This document shows positions 32,481-43,236 of a stretch of DNA of 64,000 bases, one piece after another. Origin of the DNA: Paralithodes platypus. Taxonomy: Eukaryota; Arthropoda; Malacostraca; Decapoda; Lithodidae. Below the pieces are notes generated by a model. That model saw nothing but the letters and a program-made list of their open reading frames with translations, made no database searches and was not told the DNA's origin. The stretch spans positions 48,955,406-49,019,405 of the forward strand of contig CM064492.1 in assembly GCA_032716605.1 (NCBI GenBank), in the 5' to 3' direction. The number at the start of each line of letters is the position of its first letter. Position 1 is the stretch's first letter. Both the position numbers and the translations under genes were made by a program.

Positions 32481-33639
32481 ATGTCTTATACCGGATCAGA
32501 GGAGAATGGAGACACAGTACGTAATGTCGAAACTGAGGAACAGCAGCATGATGAAAGGGTTAATCAGGTGAACTGTGAGGAGGATGCTAGGATATTTTTG
32601 CAATGGCCTGTTACTGCTGAGCGGTTGGGGGATATGGATCGGTATGGTCTTCAATGCCTGGCCACAGCTATCGGTCATGCGGGTACTAGCAGCATGACCA
32701 GGGATAACTTGATAACGTGTGTACTGGGCAGGGTGACTGGTGAGTGAGATGGGTTGAGTGCTCAGAGCCCTTCGGCCATGCTTCCCCTACACTCGACTCC
32801 CAGCCATCCCAGTAGGTTGCCGACCCCGAGTACGCTTCCACAGTTGGGTGGTGACTGGCAGGGTGGGTTGCCCCGGGGGGGACCACCGGTAATTTCAAAC
32901 ATTGTAGCACCTTCACCTCCTCAAGGGTTAACTCCAGAATTATTGCTTCAGCTCGAATTAGCTAAGCTTCAGCATCAGCAGCAAATAGAATTAGCTAAGA
33001 TCGAAGAGAGAAAGGCTAGCAGGGCATCTGACCTTCAGCTTCAGCAGCAAATAGAATTAGCCAAGATAGAAGAGAGAGCCAAGCTAGCAAAAATCCAAGC
33101 TGATTTAGAATCGACTAGGTACTGTGCCGACAGGGACGTAGAGAAGTCGCGAGTAGAGTCAACGGGACAGCGACTTGGGGCTGGTAACCGTGCTCATGAT
33201 CAATCTCTCTCGCACTTATTGAAACTGGTTCCGGTGTTTGATGAGAGTGGGGTAACAGAATTTTTCACACGCTTTGAGAAGAAGTGCCAGGAACACCAGT
33301 GGCCAGAGAATAAATGGGCAGCACTTGTATCCTCTAGATTAATAGGCAAGGGTCTTAAAGCCTACGATGCGTTACCTTTGGAGTCATGTATTGTGTATGA
33401 GGATCTCAAGGAGGCTGTCCTGAGGGCTTACGAACTGCAACCAGAAACGTACCGTTTGAAGTTCCGGGGTGTAACTAAGGGAAGAGATAGCACCTTTTTG
33501 GAACACGCCCGGGACTTGTCCGATGCTATGGGGAACTGGCTCCGATCTGAGAAGGTAACAACATTTGATGGAATTAAGCAGTTAATGATGTTGGAGCAGT
33601 TCTTTAAGAGCACGGGCGGTGATCTAACTTTGAACTTAA
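32481..33639 (+). pseudogene. gag: gag of element A, first part
   Basis: ATG 32481 (MSYTGSEENGD) chosen by match to the ATG of element B. An in-frame TGA at 32745-32747 stops it; the same frame continues to the MITE at 33640. A Pro-rich stretch, then a Gln/Glu/Lys coiled-coil-like region (LAKLQHQQQIELAKIEE, duplicated), then a capsid-like domain (HLLKLVPVFDESGVTEFF, WAALVSSRLIGKG, EAVLRAYELQPETYRLKF) reminiscent of SCAN/retroviral-type capsid. The MITE enters between codons of DLTLNL and KEK. Confidence 0.85.
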
Positions 33640-34119
33640 CCCTTAATTAGCGGCGAGCAACATAAGTCGAGTTAAATAAAGCTGGACTATGAGGCGGCGC
33701 TCGACATAGGTCGAGTGGCAATTTCAGCACGTAATGTTGCTGAGAGAGAGAGACAAGTGGTGGCAGGAGAGTAGCGAGCGTATGACTGCTCCAGACCACC
33801 GCGGCGAACATACTGACACGAATCCCAGCTCCCTCCTCCCTCTCTCACTCGCTATATAAGGAATTGTATCGGGAAAGTGGCTAATTACATGCTTTTTGCA
33901 CTCGCGTTGCACGGTTATTGCAAGAAAACTAGCCATCATAAAAGGATCGTTATGGTGTCATTCGAAAGCTCTGTTTATGCCCTTTCAGGGATAGATACTT
34001 GTTTTACGTTCTGGGTCTTATTTAGGCATAAAAATGATCACGTAAACAGTCCTATTTTGGCTAAAAACACCCCGCTGGGCGGTACATATAAATAAACCGC
34101 ATAGGCCGCTCTTAAGGTG
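33640..34119. mobile_element. TTAA MITE (family M) inserted in gag
   Basis: 480 bp with TTAA at 33636-33639 and 34120-34123. Imperfect TIR: left CCCTTAATTAGCGGCG, right reversed CACCTTAAGAGCGGCC. About 90% like the copy at 38671. The gag frame resumes directly after the second TTAA. Confidence 0.9.
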
Positions 34120-34123
34120 TTAA

Positions 34124-34805
34124 AGGAGAAAAACCCAAGAACTCTAGTCGAAGCAGCAGAAATGGCTGATCGACGGCTGTCGTTGATTCGGGGTTGCGGG
34201 TCCTCACAGAAGTACGATGTAAGTGCTAAGGACCGTTATCCTCCCCCTCCCCGTAGCAATGACACATTTACACAAAAGAGCCATGAAACTAAAACTGAAT
34301 CCAAACCTTACACCACACCGTATAAGAAAAGTCAGGGGCCTTTTACATCACAGTATAAGCCGAAACCGAAATTTATGTGTTTTAGTTGCCACCAGGAGGG
34401 TCATAAAGCAAATGAGTGCCCTAGTCGACCTCCTCCGGCAGCCGTGTCTTTTGCTCACGGCATTGGAGTGTTCAAGAGGACATCGGAGTTTGTTAGAGGC
34501 AATTCTTCCGAGGTAAATACACTGCCAGTGCAGAAGGATCCGGAAGGCTTATTCCCTGTCCGTGATGCCTTTAGTGACCACAGGGGACTCGGTTGTGTGG
34601 AGTGGGGGGGTAGAAGACATGAGGTGAGAATTTTGCGTGACACTGGGGCATCGCAAACATTGTTGAGGAATTTCACTGGTAAACCTGTAAATACGGCGCG
34701 GGTGGTTGTGGTTCAGGGGGTTAATGCAACAAGGTCATACCCGCTTGTAAGAATGAAGATGGAAGTTGATGGTGTGACTCGTGACCTGGATGTAGGATTG
34801 TGGAG
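34124..34805 (+). pseudogene. gag end (zinc knuckle) and protease start, element A
   Basis: Continues gag (EKNPRTLVEAAEMADRRLSL), then the CCHC knuckle CFSCHQEGHKANEC (34378-34419) and the aspartic protease motif RDTGASQTL (Asp codon 34639). A one-base loss near 34796 relative to B (56938) shifts the frame before the second protease strand; the overrun stops at 34881. Confidence 0.85.
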
Positions 34806-35530
34806 AAGTTACCTGTTGGGGGCGTCGACCTCCTTCTCGGCAAGGACTTTGCGGGGCCTACTTCTGAGGCTCCACCCTTAGTCGTTGCCGAGAAGCCGGC
34901 CGACGTGAGTAGGGAGGAGCAGGAGTGGGTTGAGAAGTGTCAGGTGCAACCTATGGCGTGTGTTGTCACCAGATCTCTTGCATCCAGGGAGTCACATTCT
35001 GGTCAACAGTCTTTAGACAAGCGGAGGAAAGGTACCGAGAAGGGGTTGAAAGTTGATGCGGTTGAGAGTTTAGTATCAACGGACATTCTCGGGGACTCAT
35101 TATTAGGACCAATTTTCGACTCTGGAGAAGACCCATTAACTGTTACTAAGAAGGCAGAGGATGGGCTTAAAAAGACGAAGAGACAGCAACGATACACAGA
35201 GAGAGAGCAACGGGAGGCTAAATTCAATGTAGGAGGGGGGCATGAGTTGTTTCGCAAACACTTAGATAAGCTTGCTCCTTCGGACATTCGTAAATTGCAA
35301 TTAGAAGACCCGGAGGTTCTTGAATGTGGTACCGGTGCTGTCGAGTTGGAGGAGGACAGTGATGCACAGTCGGGAGATTTTTACAAGTATCCCCTGACCA
35401 TCATGGATGTAGCAACAAGGTACCCTGACGCGTACCCTATGAGAAATGGGTCAGCGAGGACGGTGGTCCGAAACTTGCTAGTGTATTTTTCCCGGTATGG
35501 TTACCCGCAGGGATTCAGTCAGACCAAGGA
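34800..35530 (+). pseudogene. Protease end, linker and integrase start, element A
   Basis: GVDLLLGKDF completes the protease. A ~160-residue charged linker follows (EEQEWVEKCQVQP, KLAPSDIRKLQLEDPEVLE). At DAQSGDFYKYP the sequence jumps into the integrase core (IMDVATRYPDAYPMRNGSA), skipping the HHCC zinc domain and first catalytic Asp found in B. A one-base loss near 35515 breaks the frame; the overrun stops at 35630. Confidence 0.85.
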
Positions 35531-36745
35531 TCCAACTTCACTTCTAACCTCTTTGTTCAAGCAGTGCAGCAGCATGGGATTGTTACGGTTGTGTCATCTG
35601 CGTATCATCCGGAGAGCCAGGGTGTGTTAGAGCAATGGCACTCAGCCTTAAAATCTATGCTTCGTTGTTATTGCTTTGAGAATGGGAAAGATTGGGATCT
35701 TGGCCTGCCATATGTTTTATTTGCTGCACGGGAGGTACCTGGGGAAAGTTTGGGATTCAGCCCTAATGAGCTCGTCTTTGGACACCGTGTCAGAGGGCCT
35801 CTCTATATGGTTGAAGAAATATGGGAGGGCGCAGAAAAACCTTGTTCTATGCTCAAGTATGTCCTCGACAGTCGAGAACGGATGTTGCGCAGTCTGGAGT
35901 TGGCTGGCCGTAATTTGACTAGCTCTCAGGCCCTCATGAAGGACAGGTACGACCTCAAGATTAAACTCAGGGAGTTTCACGTGGGTCAGGAGGTGTTGAT
36001 TCTACTGCCCCTTGTAGGTCATCCCTTATCCGCGAAGTACACTGGTCCTTATAGGGTGGTTGAGAGGCTATCGGACCTGGATTGCTTGGTGGCCGCTCCA
36101 GACAGACGTATGCGCAATCAGTTATGTCACGTTAATCTCATGAAGGTGTATGTGAGGCACCCCCCTGAGCCTCTCACTGTGCCTGTGATGACGTTTAGCA
36201 GTCAAGGTGGAGAAGGAGAACGGGACAGTCAAGCTCAGGTGAAGGATAACTGGAAGGATAAGAAAGTCAAATGGGCGCCTGAGTGTGAGAAGGCGTTTAG
36301 AGTAGTAAAACACCTGTTGTGCACTCACCCTATCCTCAGGGCCCCTGACTTTAGCCTACCTTTCCAACTAGCAACGGATGCTAGTGGTGTGGGGGCTGGG
36401 GCCATCCTTATGCAAGAGGATGATGATGGGCTGGAGCATCCTGTTAGTTTCTGCTCGGAGAAGTTCAATTCAGCCCAGGGGAGCTGCTCTGTTGTCGAGA
36501 AGGAGCTGCTGGCTGTTGTGCTTGCACTAAGGCTTTTCGAGGTCTATGTTCCAGTCTATGGTCCGGTCGTTGTAGTTTACACAGATCATCACCCTCTCAA
36601 GTTCTTGGACCAGTTTCACAATCGGAATATGAGGCTGACTGGGTGGTCGCTGGTGTTACGGGAGTATAGCCTGGACATACGCCATATTGCCGGTTGTGAC
36701 AACGTGGTTGCAGATTGTCTTTCAAGGGTAGATGATCCTGGGTAG
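35531..36745 (+). pseudogene. Integrase C-terminal half fused to RNase H by RT deletion, element A
   Basis: The frame carries YHPESQGVLEQWHSALKS with the catalytic Glu, a FSPNELVFGHRVRGP block, and the GPY/F module (KYTGPYRVVERL), then MTFSSQGGEGERD. At DNWKDKKVKWAPECEKAF it jumps to the RNase H lead, so RT is gone. RNase H follows: ATDASGVGAGAIL, VVEKELLAVVLALR, VYTDHHPLKF, VVADCLSRV. The deletion happens to keep the frame from about 35564 to the stop at 36745. Confidence 0.85.
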
Positions 36746-37216
36746 ATTGACACACGGGTAGCCTCCTGCTTTAGTTTGAATAGTATTTTGCGCTTGGTGC
36801 TTGTTGGCTCGCGGCTGTAGCCCAGCGTATTGGGTCGTAAAGCAGGAGTTGAGCGTTTGGTATAGAAGAAAAAACTAGGCTTACCCCTATAGTGCAGCCG
36901 AAATAAACAAATTAGAAACATAAAAATCAAATAAAAACTTTCTTTGATAGTTGAATTTTTTCAGTATGTTATAGCAGTAATTCTGAGTTGCACTCCTCTC
37001 AGAATGCTGGGCTAGAGAAGCTCGCTCTTGAGGAGCATAACTACATATGATTTAACCTATTGTGTTGGGGAGGGTTATCATTTTGTAAAATGTTTTGTTG
37101 AGAACTGTGCCAGATATTTTACTGCCGCTGGGTGATGGGAAGTAGAGATATAGCATGGGTTCTAACCATCAGATTTTTTTTGAGCTTTGGGCCTCTGAGA
37201 AAAATCTAGGGGGGGG
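36746..37216 (+). other. 3' non-coding region and polypurine tract of element A
   Basis: No ORF and no envelope gene. Ends AGGGGGGGG (37208-37216) directly at the 3' LTR, the expected plus-strand primer. Confidence 0.7.
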
Positions 37217-39522
37217 TGTGACGTTAACCACTCCGTTAGAACCGCATGGCTTGTCCTACGGTGACTCACTAGGATCGCCAGGGCAGTGGATGTGGCTACA
37301 GTTGATGTATTATTGTGTGCTTTATTTCATATGAAAGCTAGTGTCATGGGCAGTCCAGAAAGGCTCTTTGTTTTCGCCCATGTCAAGGCTTTATATATTT
37401 AATTGCAAAGTATATGTTTTATCATTAAGTAGTAATGATAGGATCTGAGAGAGAGAGAGAGAGAGAGTAGAACAGAGTGTGGGGAGGCGCGCAGTGTTTT
37501 TTTGCCATGCTCGATGACGTCACGGCTGGCTCGCCTCCTGGGCATTGGCTGGAGGAGTTTTTTACCATGTTCGATGACGTCATGGCTTGCTGGTCTCTTG
37601 GGGATTGGCTGGAGGACTTGTTACCGCTTTTCCTACGTGGTTCGAGCTAGTGCTAGTATATATACTGCTCTCTTGCCACTCTCTCCCTCAGATCTGGTTT
37701 CTAGAACGCATCCCTCTTATCCCTTTGATATCTGTCGCCCTCTCTGCACCTGAGAACCTTTTCCTCTGCCTATCTCTCTCATTTTCCATATCTTTCACCA
37801 CCTTTTATTAATATTATACCCCCTCTGGTTAACTCTGCATAATCAGCTTCATGCTGGCCAGTTGTATTGTGCGTTAAGGTCTTATATAACCCATGTATGT
37901 TTAGTTGTTAAGATAAGTTGATCACGAAGCATTGGTTGGCATTCACATTGTTCAGTACCGCTTCCTATAATTATTAGTGTTCTGCTGGATTAGATAATGC
38001 TAGACTAGGAGTCTGATACTATAAGGTATTGTTTCCGATGGGTGCTGGCTTTAGTTAAAAGCTGCATGACATACCTGAGAACTGGAGTTGATTGGGTAAA
38101 TTCTAGTCTGTGTGCCATTGAGAGTAGAACATGCACGAATGAGGGCTTTTTGCCTATACCATTCTGCACTGTTCTAAGCTCAGTTGTTTGTCTTTGAGGT
38201 ACGCCAGGAGAACGCTTAATACTTCGGTATTAAGGTTTCTCAAGAGAGCTACCCTTCACTATAACGTAATACTTGACGCACAGACTTGAGATTTGCACTA
38301 GGCTATGCGGCATGCCCATGCGCACCAGTATCTCGTATCATTGACTCTAGCTAGACTTTATCAGTCATAGTAGACATTAAGTATATTAAACCAATTACTC
38401 TTTTTATGCATACCCGTTTATGATTACACAAGCATTTCGCAGCCTAGTTTGATGTATTGAGACACAAACGACTTAGGCTCTTTTGTTGATAGGAATACTG
38501 CATTGTCGTGGCAAATATTATTATTGTTGTAGCGTTTAGGATATTCTTGGCTCCGACTGCATTATATATCCTGCCTTTTTGTGTGCATAGCCTGCACGAG
38601 CATTGTTCCGCTGCCTGCCTTTTTGGGTTCCATTTCCGATTCGAGCATCTTGATAGCATCTAACATTTAACCCCTAAGTGTCGGCGCGCAACATAAGTCG
38701 AGTATAATAAATCTGGACTATCTGGCGGCACGCGACATAGGTCGTGTGGCAATTTCAGCACGTAATGTTGCTGAGAGAGAGAGACAAGTGGTGGCAGGAG
38801 AGTAGCGAGCGTATGACTGCTCCAGACCACCGCGGCGAACCTACTGACACGAATCCCACCTCCTCCCTCCCTCTCTCACTCGCTACATACTGAATTGTAT
38901 GGGGAAAGTACCGAATTACATGCTTTTTGCACTCGAGTTGCGCGGTTGTTGCAAGAAAACTAGCCGTCATAAAAGGATCGTTATGGTGTCATTGGAAAGC
39001 TCTGTTTATGCCCTTTCAGGGATAGATACTTGTTTTACGCTCTGGGTCTTATTTAGGCATGAAAATGATCACGTAAACAGCCCTATTTTGGCTAAAAACA
39101 CCCCGCTGGGCGGTACATATAAATAAACCGCTAGCCCGCTAATCTAGTGTTAAAGAAGATTCCTTGTTGGTGTTGAAGGACTTTAGTGCACTTTCTTTCA
39201 TGCAGGAGTGCCTGACATTTATTGATTAAAGTAACGTAAGCTGTAACTTCTCTTACCACCTTACTTTGCATACCATAACCAAGCACCTTCGGTTATAGGT
39301 AGTAATAGGCTGTTTTCACATAACATTAAGCCTAGAGTACACGCACATTTATTGAGAGTTTGATAACCTATTATTGCATATAGAACTCCGGAGATTATTT
39401 GTGTTCTTTGTTCACTGGGAATATACATCAGAGGTTGGATCTAGCGCTTTCCGTTGAAGCATTTATGCCATTACTAGTCCAATGAATAAGAGCCCTGATA
39501 TATTTAAACCTCAGTCGTAACA
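37217..39522 (+). repeat. 3' LTR of element A, with MITE
   Basis: 2306 bp, about 1825 without the MITE at 38671-39149 and one TTAA. Both U3 CRE-like sites are intact (37515, 37575). Flank TAAC follows. Confidence 0.9.
38671..39149. mobile_element. TTAA MITE (family M) inserted in the 3' LTR
   Basis: 479 bp with TTAA at 38667-38670 and 39150-39153. The 5' LTR reads straight through at 31884-31900 (AACATTTAAAGAAGATTCC), so it is an exact empty site. TIR: left CCCCTAAGTGTCGGCG, right reversed CACTAGATTAGCGGGC. Confidence 0.92.
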
Positions 39523-40500
39523 TAACCATCATCATTACTACTGTCACAAGTATTACCATCATGTATCCTACTATCACCATCATCACTACTACTGCCATCA
39601 TCACCATTACTATGATCTTCATCATCACAACTATTGTCATCATCACTACAACTTTCATCATCCTCACAACTACTCACCATCATCACTAATACTCACACCA
39701 TAATCACTACCATCATCACTACTGTCATTATTATCACTACAACTATCATCATTACTGGTCACCATCATCACTACTAGTATGACCATCATCATTACTACTA
39801 GTACTGTCACCATCATATCTACTACTGTCACCATCATATCTACTACTGTCATTATCATCACTACTGTCATCATCATCAATACAACTACAACCATCATTAC
39901 TACTATTATCACCATAATCACTACTATCACCATCAATCCCACTATTACTACCATCACTTATAATGCCAACTAAACTAACTTAACCTAGCAAATGCGGAGC
40001 GAGATGATTTCGCCCCCAGAACGAATGCGTTCATAGTGTGTGAGCCCCTTCGGGGCTCGCACACTAAGAACGCCATCATTGCTGGGGGAGGGGGGGGTAT
40101 GGGAGGAGGGGGGTCTGGGAGGGGTGGGGGGGGGGCCCTCCGGGAGGGGGTAGGGGGCTTGGTAAAACCATATTTTGGACCTAAAATCATAACTATTGCA
40201 TAAATTCAAAAAATCTTTTTTGACTGACGTTCGCATTCACGCAACAAATGTTTGTGTGAAATTTGGTGAAAATCCGTCCAACGGTCTAGGTCTCTAGGAG
40301 GAGTTCCGAGACAGACGGACGACGACGACGACGACGACAGACATTTTTTTTGTGTGGTACCCACTATACGGGGGGGGGGCGGGGGGCGATATCAAACTCT
40401 GCTTACGCAGAGTTGATAAAGTAACTCATTAATATAACTGAGTGTACGGGTATCATCGTCGAGGATTAATATAGGATTAAAATACAAAACGAAAAACGTA
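39523..40500. repeat. Second satellite-like unit resumed after element A
   Basis: Continues the CAT/CAC minisatellite, then the same downstream blocks as 29740-30080, then an AT-rich lead like 28910-28990 (GTACGGGTATCATCGTCGAG). Carries a 49-base double-hairpin insertion at 40023-40071. Confidence 0.8.
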
Positions 40501-40559
40501 AACTAAAGTAATTAATTAGTATACATTAATGTACAGGTATCTATGTCCAGCATAATTAC

Positions 40560-41357
40560 ATGATTAATATACAAGGCTTAACTTTTTTGGTTAACTTTTT
40601 GGTCTCATTTAAGTATTATTTTATTATTTTCCTTCATAAACCTCCATCAAACTTAAAATAACAACCCCAAAATCCCCCTTCAAGATATATTGGTACATAT
40701 ACAGGAGACGCAACAATATAGGTAACACATTGCTAATGGTAGTTTTGGGTTCCTATCATCATATGCTTCATTTCTATATACTTTTTATCCCCGGGAAAAA
40801 CAAAACAATCTTGGGATTTTTTAAAAATTTCTTGGGATTTTTTTTTTCTCATTAACCTAACCAAAAAACCTAACCTAACCTAACCTAAATGTATTTGGGG
40901 GCTATTAGGTTAAGTTAGGTTAAGTTTTTTGGTTAGGTTAATGACCAAAAAAAAGAAAATCCCAAGAATAAAAATTAAAAATCCAAAGATTTGTTTTGTT
41001 TTCCCCGGGGATAAAAACTATATAGAAATGAAGCACATGATGATAGGAACCCAAAACTACCATTAGAAATTTGCTACCAATATTGTTGCGTCTCCTGTAT
41101 ATTGACCGATATATTTGTAAATTTTTCGGTAGAAAAATGTCTCGGCCGCAGGCCGGTACCTCCTAAATTACAGGCTCGCTATAGCTAGCCAGGAGTAAAT
41201 CGACACCTAAATGACACGAAAAGTCTTAAAATGTACACAGAAAAGGGGTGAAGTCTTCAAATCGCCAAACTAATGGGCCGAACGTCTTAAAATCTGAAAC
41301 TAATGGGGCTAAGCATGAGGGAGGAGAGGGACAAGAAAAACCGACTATCTCCCATTA
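40560..41357 (-). mobile_element. MITE F1 interrupted by a palindromic element
   Basis: Left part has CATAAACCTCCATCAAACTT and CCCCCTTCAAGATA; right part has TTTTTCGGTAGAAAAATGTC, GGCTCGCTATAGCTAGCCAG and GACTATCTCCCATTAA. Split by 40700-41099. Confidence 0.75.
40700..41099. mobile_element. 400 bp palindromic TA-target element with AACCT apex
   Basis: TIR TACAGGAGACGCAACAATAT, flanked by TA (40698-40699, 41100-41101), consistent with Tc1/mariner-type insertion. The two halves are inverted copies with GTAGTTTTGGGTTCCTATCA and ATCCCCGGGGAAAA-like blocks. The apex holds AACCT/TTAGG-like repeats (40855-40895 and the reverse at 40905-40942). No ORF. Confidence 0.8.
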
Positions 41358-41451
41358 AGAGGAGTTACTTCGTAAATTAACCCTCTGAGGATTATGATTT
41401 ATAAAAGCTTAAGAAGGATCTGTGTGAATTAAAAGAGTAAAGACTATCTCA
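41358..41451. other. Short spacer
   Basis: Contains a PB1-like piece (CCTCTGAGGATTATG); nothing else recognised. Confidence 0.4.
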
Positions 41452-42520
41452 ATTAATTTATTAATATAAATGACTATACGTGTATCTTTATCGAGCAACA
41501 CAGTCTCTTATTAGCGTTACGTTGGAGATAAATGTAATGTCCATATTTATCCTTACATTAATCCTTAGATTAACCCATATATTAACCCTTAGTATAACCC
41601 TTAGATAAACCCTTAGATTAACCCATATAACCTTTAGATTAACCCATATATTAACCCTTAGATTAACCCTTAGTATAACCCTTAGTATAATTCATATATT
41701 AACCCTTAGAAGGCTTAGATAAACCCTTAGATAAACCCTTAGCTTAACCCTTAGTATAACCCTTAGATAACCCTTGGATAAACCCTTAGATTAACCCTTA
41801 TTATATCCCTTAGTATAACCCTTAGATTAACTCCTATATTTACCTTTAATTTATTAATATAAATGACTATACGTGTATCTTTATCGAGCAACACAGTCTC
41901 TTATGAGCGTTACGTTGGAGATAAAAATGTAATGTCCATATTTATCCTTAGATTAATCCTTAGATTAACCCATATATTAACCCTTAGTAAAACCCTTAGT
42001 ATAACCCTTAGATAAACCCTTAGTATAACCCATATATTAATCTTTAGTATGACCCTTAGATTAACCCTTAGTACAACCCTAAGATTAACCCTTAGTATAA
42101 CCCTTAGATTAACCCATATATTAACCCTTAGATTAACCCTTATAATAACCTTTATATTAACCCTTAGTATAACCTTTAGATTAACCCATATATTAACCCT
42201 TAGATTAACCCTTATAATAACCTTTATATTTACCCTTAGTATAACCTTTAGATTAACCCATATATTAACCCTTAAATTAACCCTTAGTATAACCTTTGAA
42301 TTAACTGCTATATTTACCCTTAGTATAACCCTTAAATTAACCCTTAGATTAACCTTTAGTATAACCTTTAGATTAACTCATAGATTATCTCTTATTCTAT
42401 CCCATTAGTTAACTTTAAGATTAACCTTAGATTATCTTAGATTAACCTTTAGGCTAAACCATAGATTAACTCTTAGATTAATTCTTAGATTAACTCCTAT
42501 TATTATTAATCTGATGAACT
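41452..42520. repeat. 12 bp minisatellite ATTAACCCTTAG with higher-order duplication
   Basis: Dozens of degenerate copies of a 12-base unit. A ~105 bp leader (AAATGACTATACGTGTATCT, then GAGCAACACAGTCTCTTAT) occurs at 41455 and again at 41855, so leader plus array is duplicated with a ~400 bp period. The Leu/Thr-rich 119-codon ORF is an artefact. Confidence 0.85.
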
Positions 42521-42576
42521 ATAGTCTATTCATTGTCAGTAGGCCAGCAATTGTAACTCCTAACCTCCGTAACTCA

Positions 42577-42745
42577 AAAAGGGCCGGCACATTTTTCTAT
42601 CGAAAAATTTACAAATTTATCTTGAAAGGGGGTCTAGGGGGGTGTTATTTTTGCTTAGCTTGATGGAAGGTCTAGCGGAAAAAAAAAAAAAACACAAAAA
42701 AAAAATCAATCTACCGACCAAATAATTATATATACCCTATCCCCT
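42577..42745 (+). mobile_element. MITE F1, right part
   Basis: Starts within the core (GGGCCGGCACATTTTTCTAT) and ends at TATCCCCTTAA. The left half is missing. Confidence 0.65.
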
Positions 42746-42789
42746 TAAAGCATAATTTAGCTAAAAACATAAATCCTGAATAACTTTAA

Positions 42790-43163
42790 GGGGGGTCACC
42801 GGCTTTTTTTTAATCTTTATCTCCTTTTCTCTCTTTCCCTAGCTTGTATCCATTCGGCCCCATTCAGTCAACTGTTTTAAGACGTTTATCCCCATTCAGG
42901 TGTCGATTTCGTCCTGGCGAGCGATAGCGAGCCAGCATTGTATGAAGAAATCCGGCTTCGCCGGACAAATTTTTCTATCGAAAAATGTACAAATTTAGCT
43001 TGCTGTCAAATCAAAAATATATATGTTGGCTCGCTACCGCTCGCCAGGAAAATATTGACACCTGGAAGGGGGTAAGCGTCTTAAAACAGTAGGCTGAATG
43101 GGGCCGAATGGATTCAAGCCAAAGAGAGAGGGAGAGAAAGAGAAAAAAGCGAGGTGGGCTTCC
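42790..43163. mobile_element. Foldback MITE F2, complete
   Basis: 374 bp between TTAA at 42786-42789 and 43164-43167. Left GGGGGGTCACCGGC; right ...GAGGTGGGCTTCC. Core: GGCGAGCGATAGCGAGCC, TCCGGCTTCGCCGGA, TTTTTCTATCGAAAAATGTA, GGCTCGCTACCGCTCGCCAG. Confidence 0.85.
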
Positions 43164-43236
43164 TTAATTTAGGTTTTAATGAACTTAATTAACTGTCCTC
43201 AACTGCCCCATATGTCCACAATTATCCCCTGTGACG

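Larger units (their letters stand above)
30441..39522 (+). mobile_element. LTR retrotransposon A (Gmr1-like Ty3/gypsy), deleted and MITE-ridden
   Basis: 9082 bp, LTRs TGTGACG...CGTAACA, target duplication TAAC (30437-30440, 39523-39526; one extra A on each side makes 5 bp possible). Between the LTRs: gag, CCHC knuckle, protease, integrase core with GPY/F, RNase H. Compared with element B it lacks about 385 bp (integrase zinc-binding part, joined near 35385) and about 965 bp (all of RT, joined near 36250). Two 480 bp MITEs are inserted (33640, 38671). The LTRs differ at roughly 30 positions by eye (~1.8%), so it is older than B. Confidence 0.9.

Noticed and set aside
33877..34095. 72-codon ORF (and its 75-codon partner at 38899) as a MITE-encoded protein
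   Set aside because: Kept in both copies, but the copies are only ~10% diverged, changes are mostly amino-acid altering, and there is no domain.
35003..35287. Minus-strand ORF within element A
   Set aside because: Shadow of the sense protease-integrase linker.
40036..40068. Intrinsic transcription terminator
   Set aside because: The hairpin is strong, but lacks a T-run and the context is eukaryotic satellite DNA.
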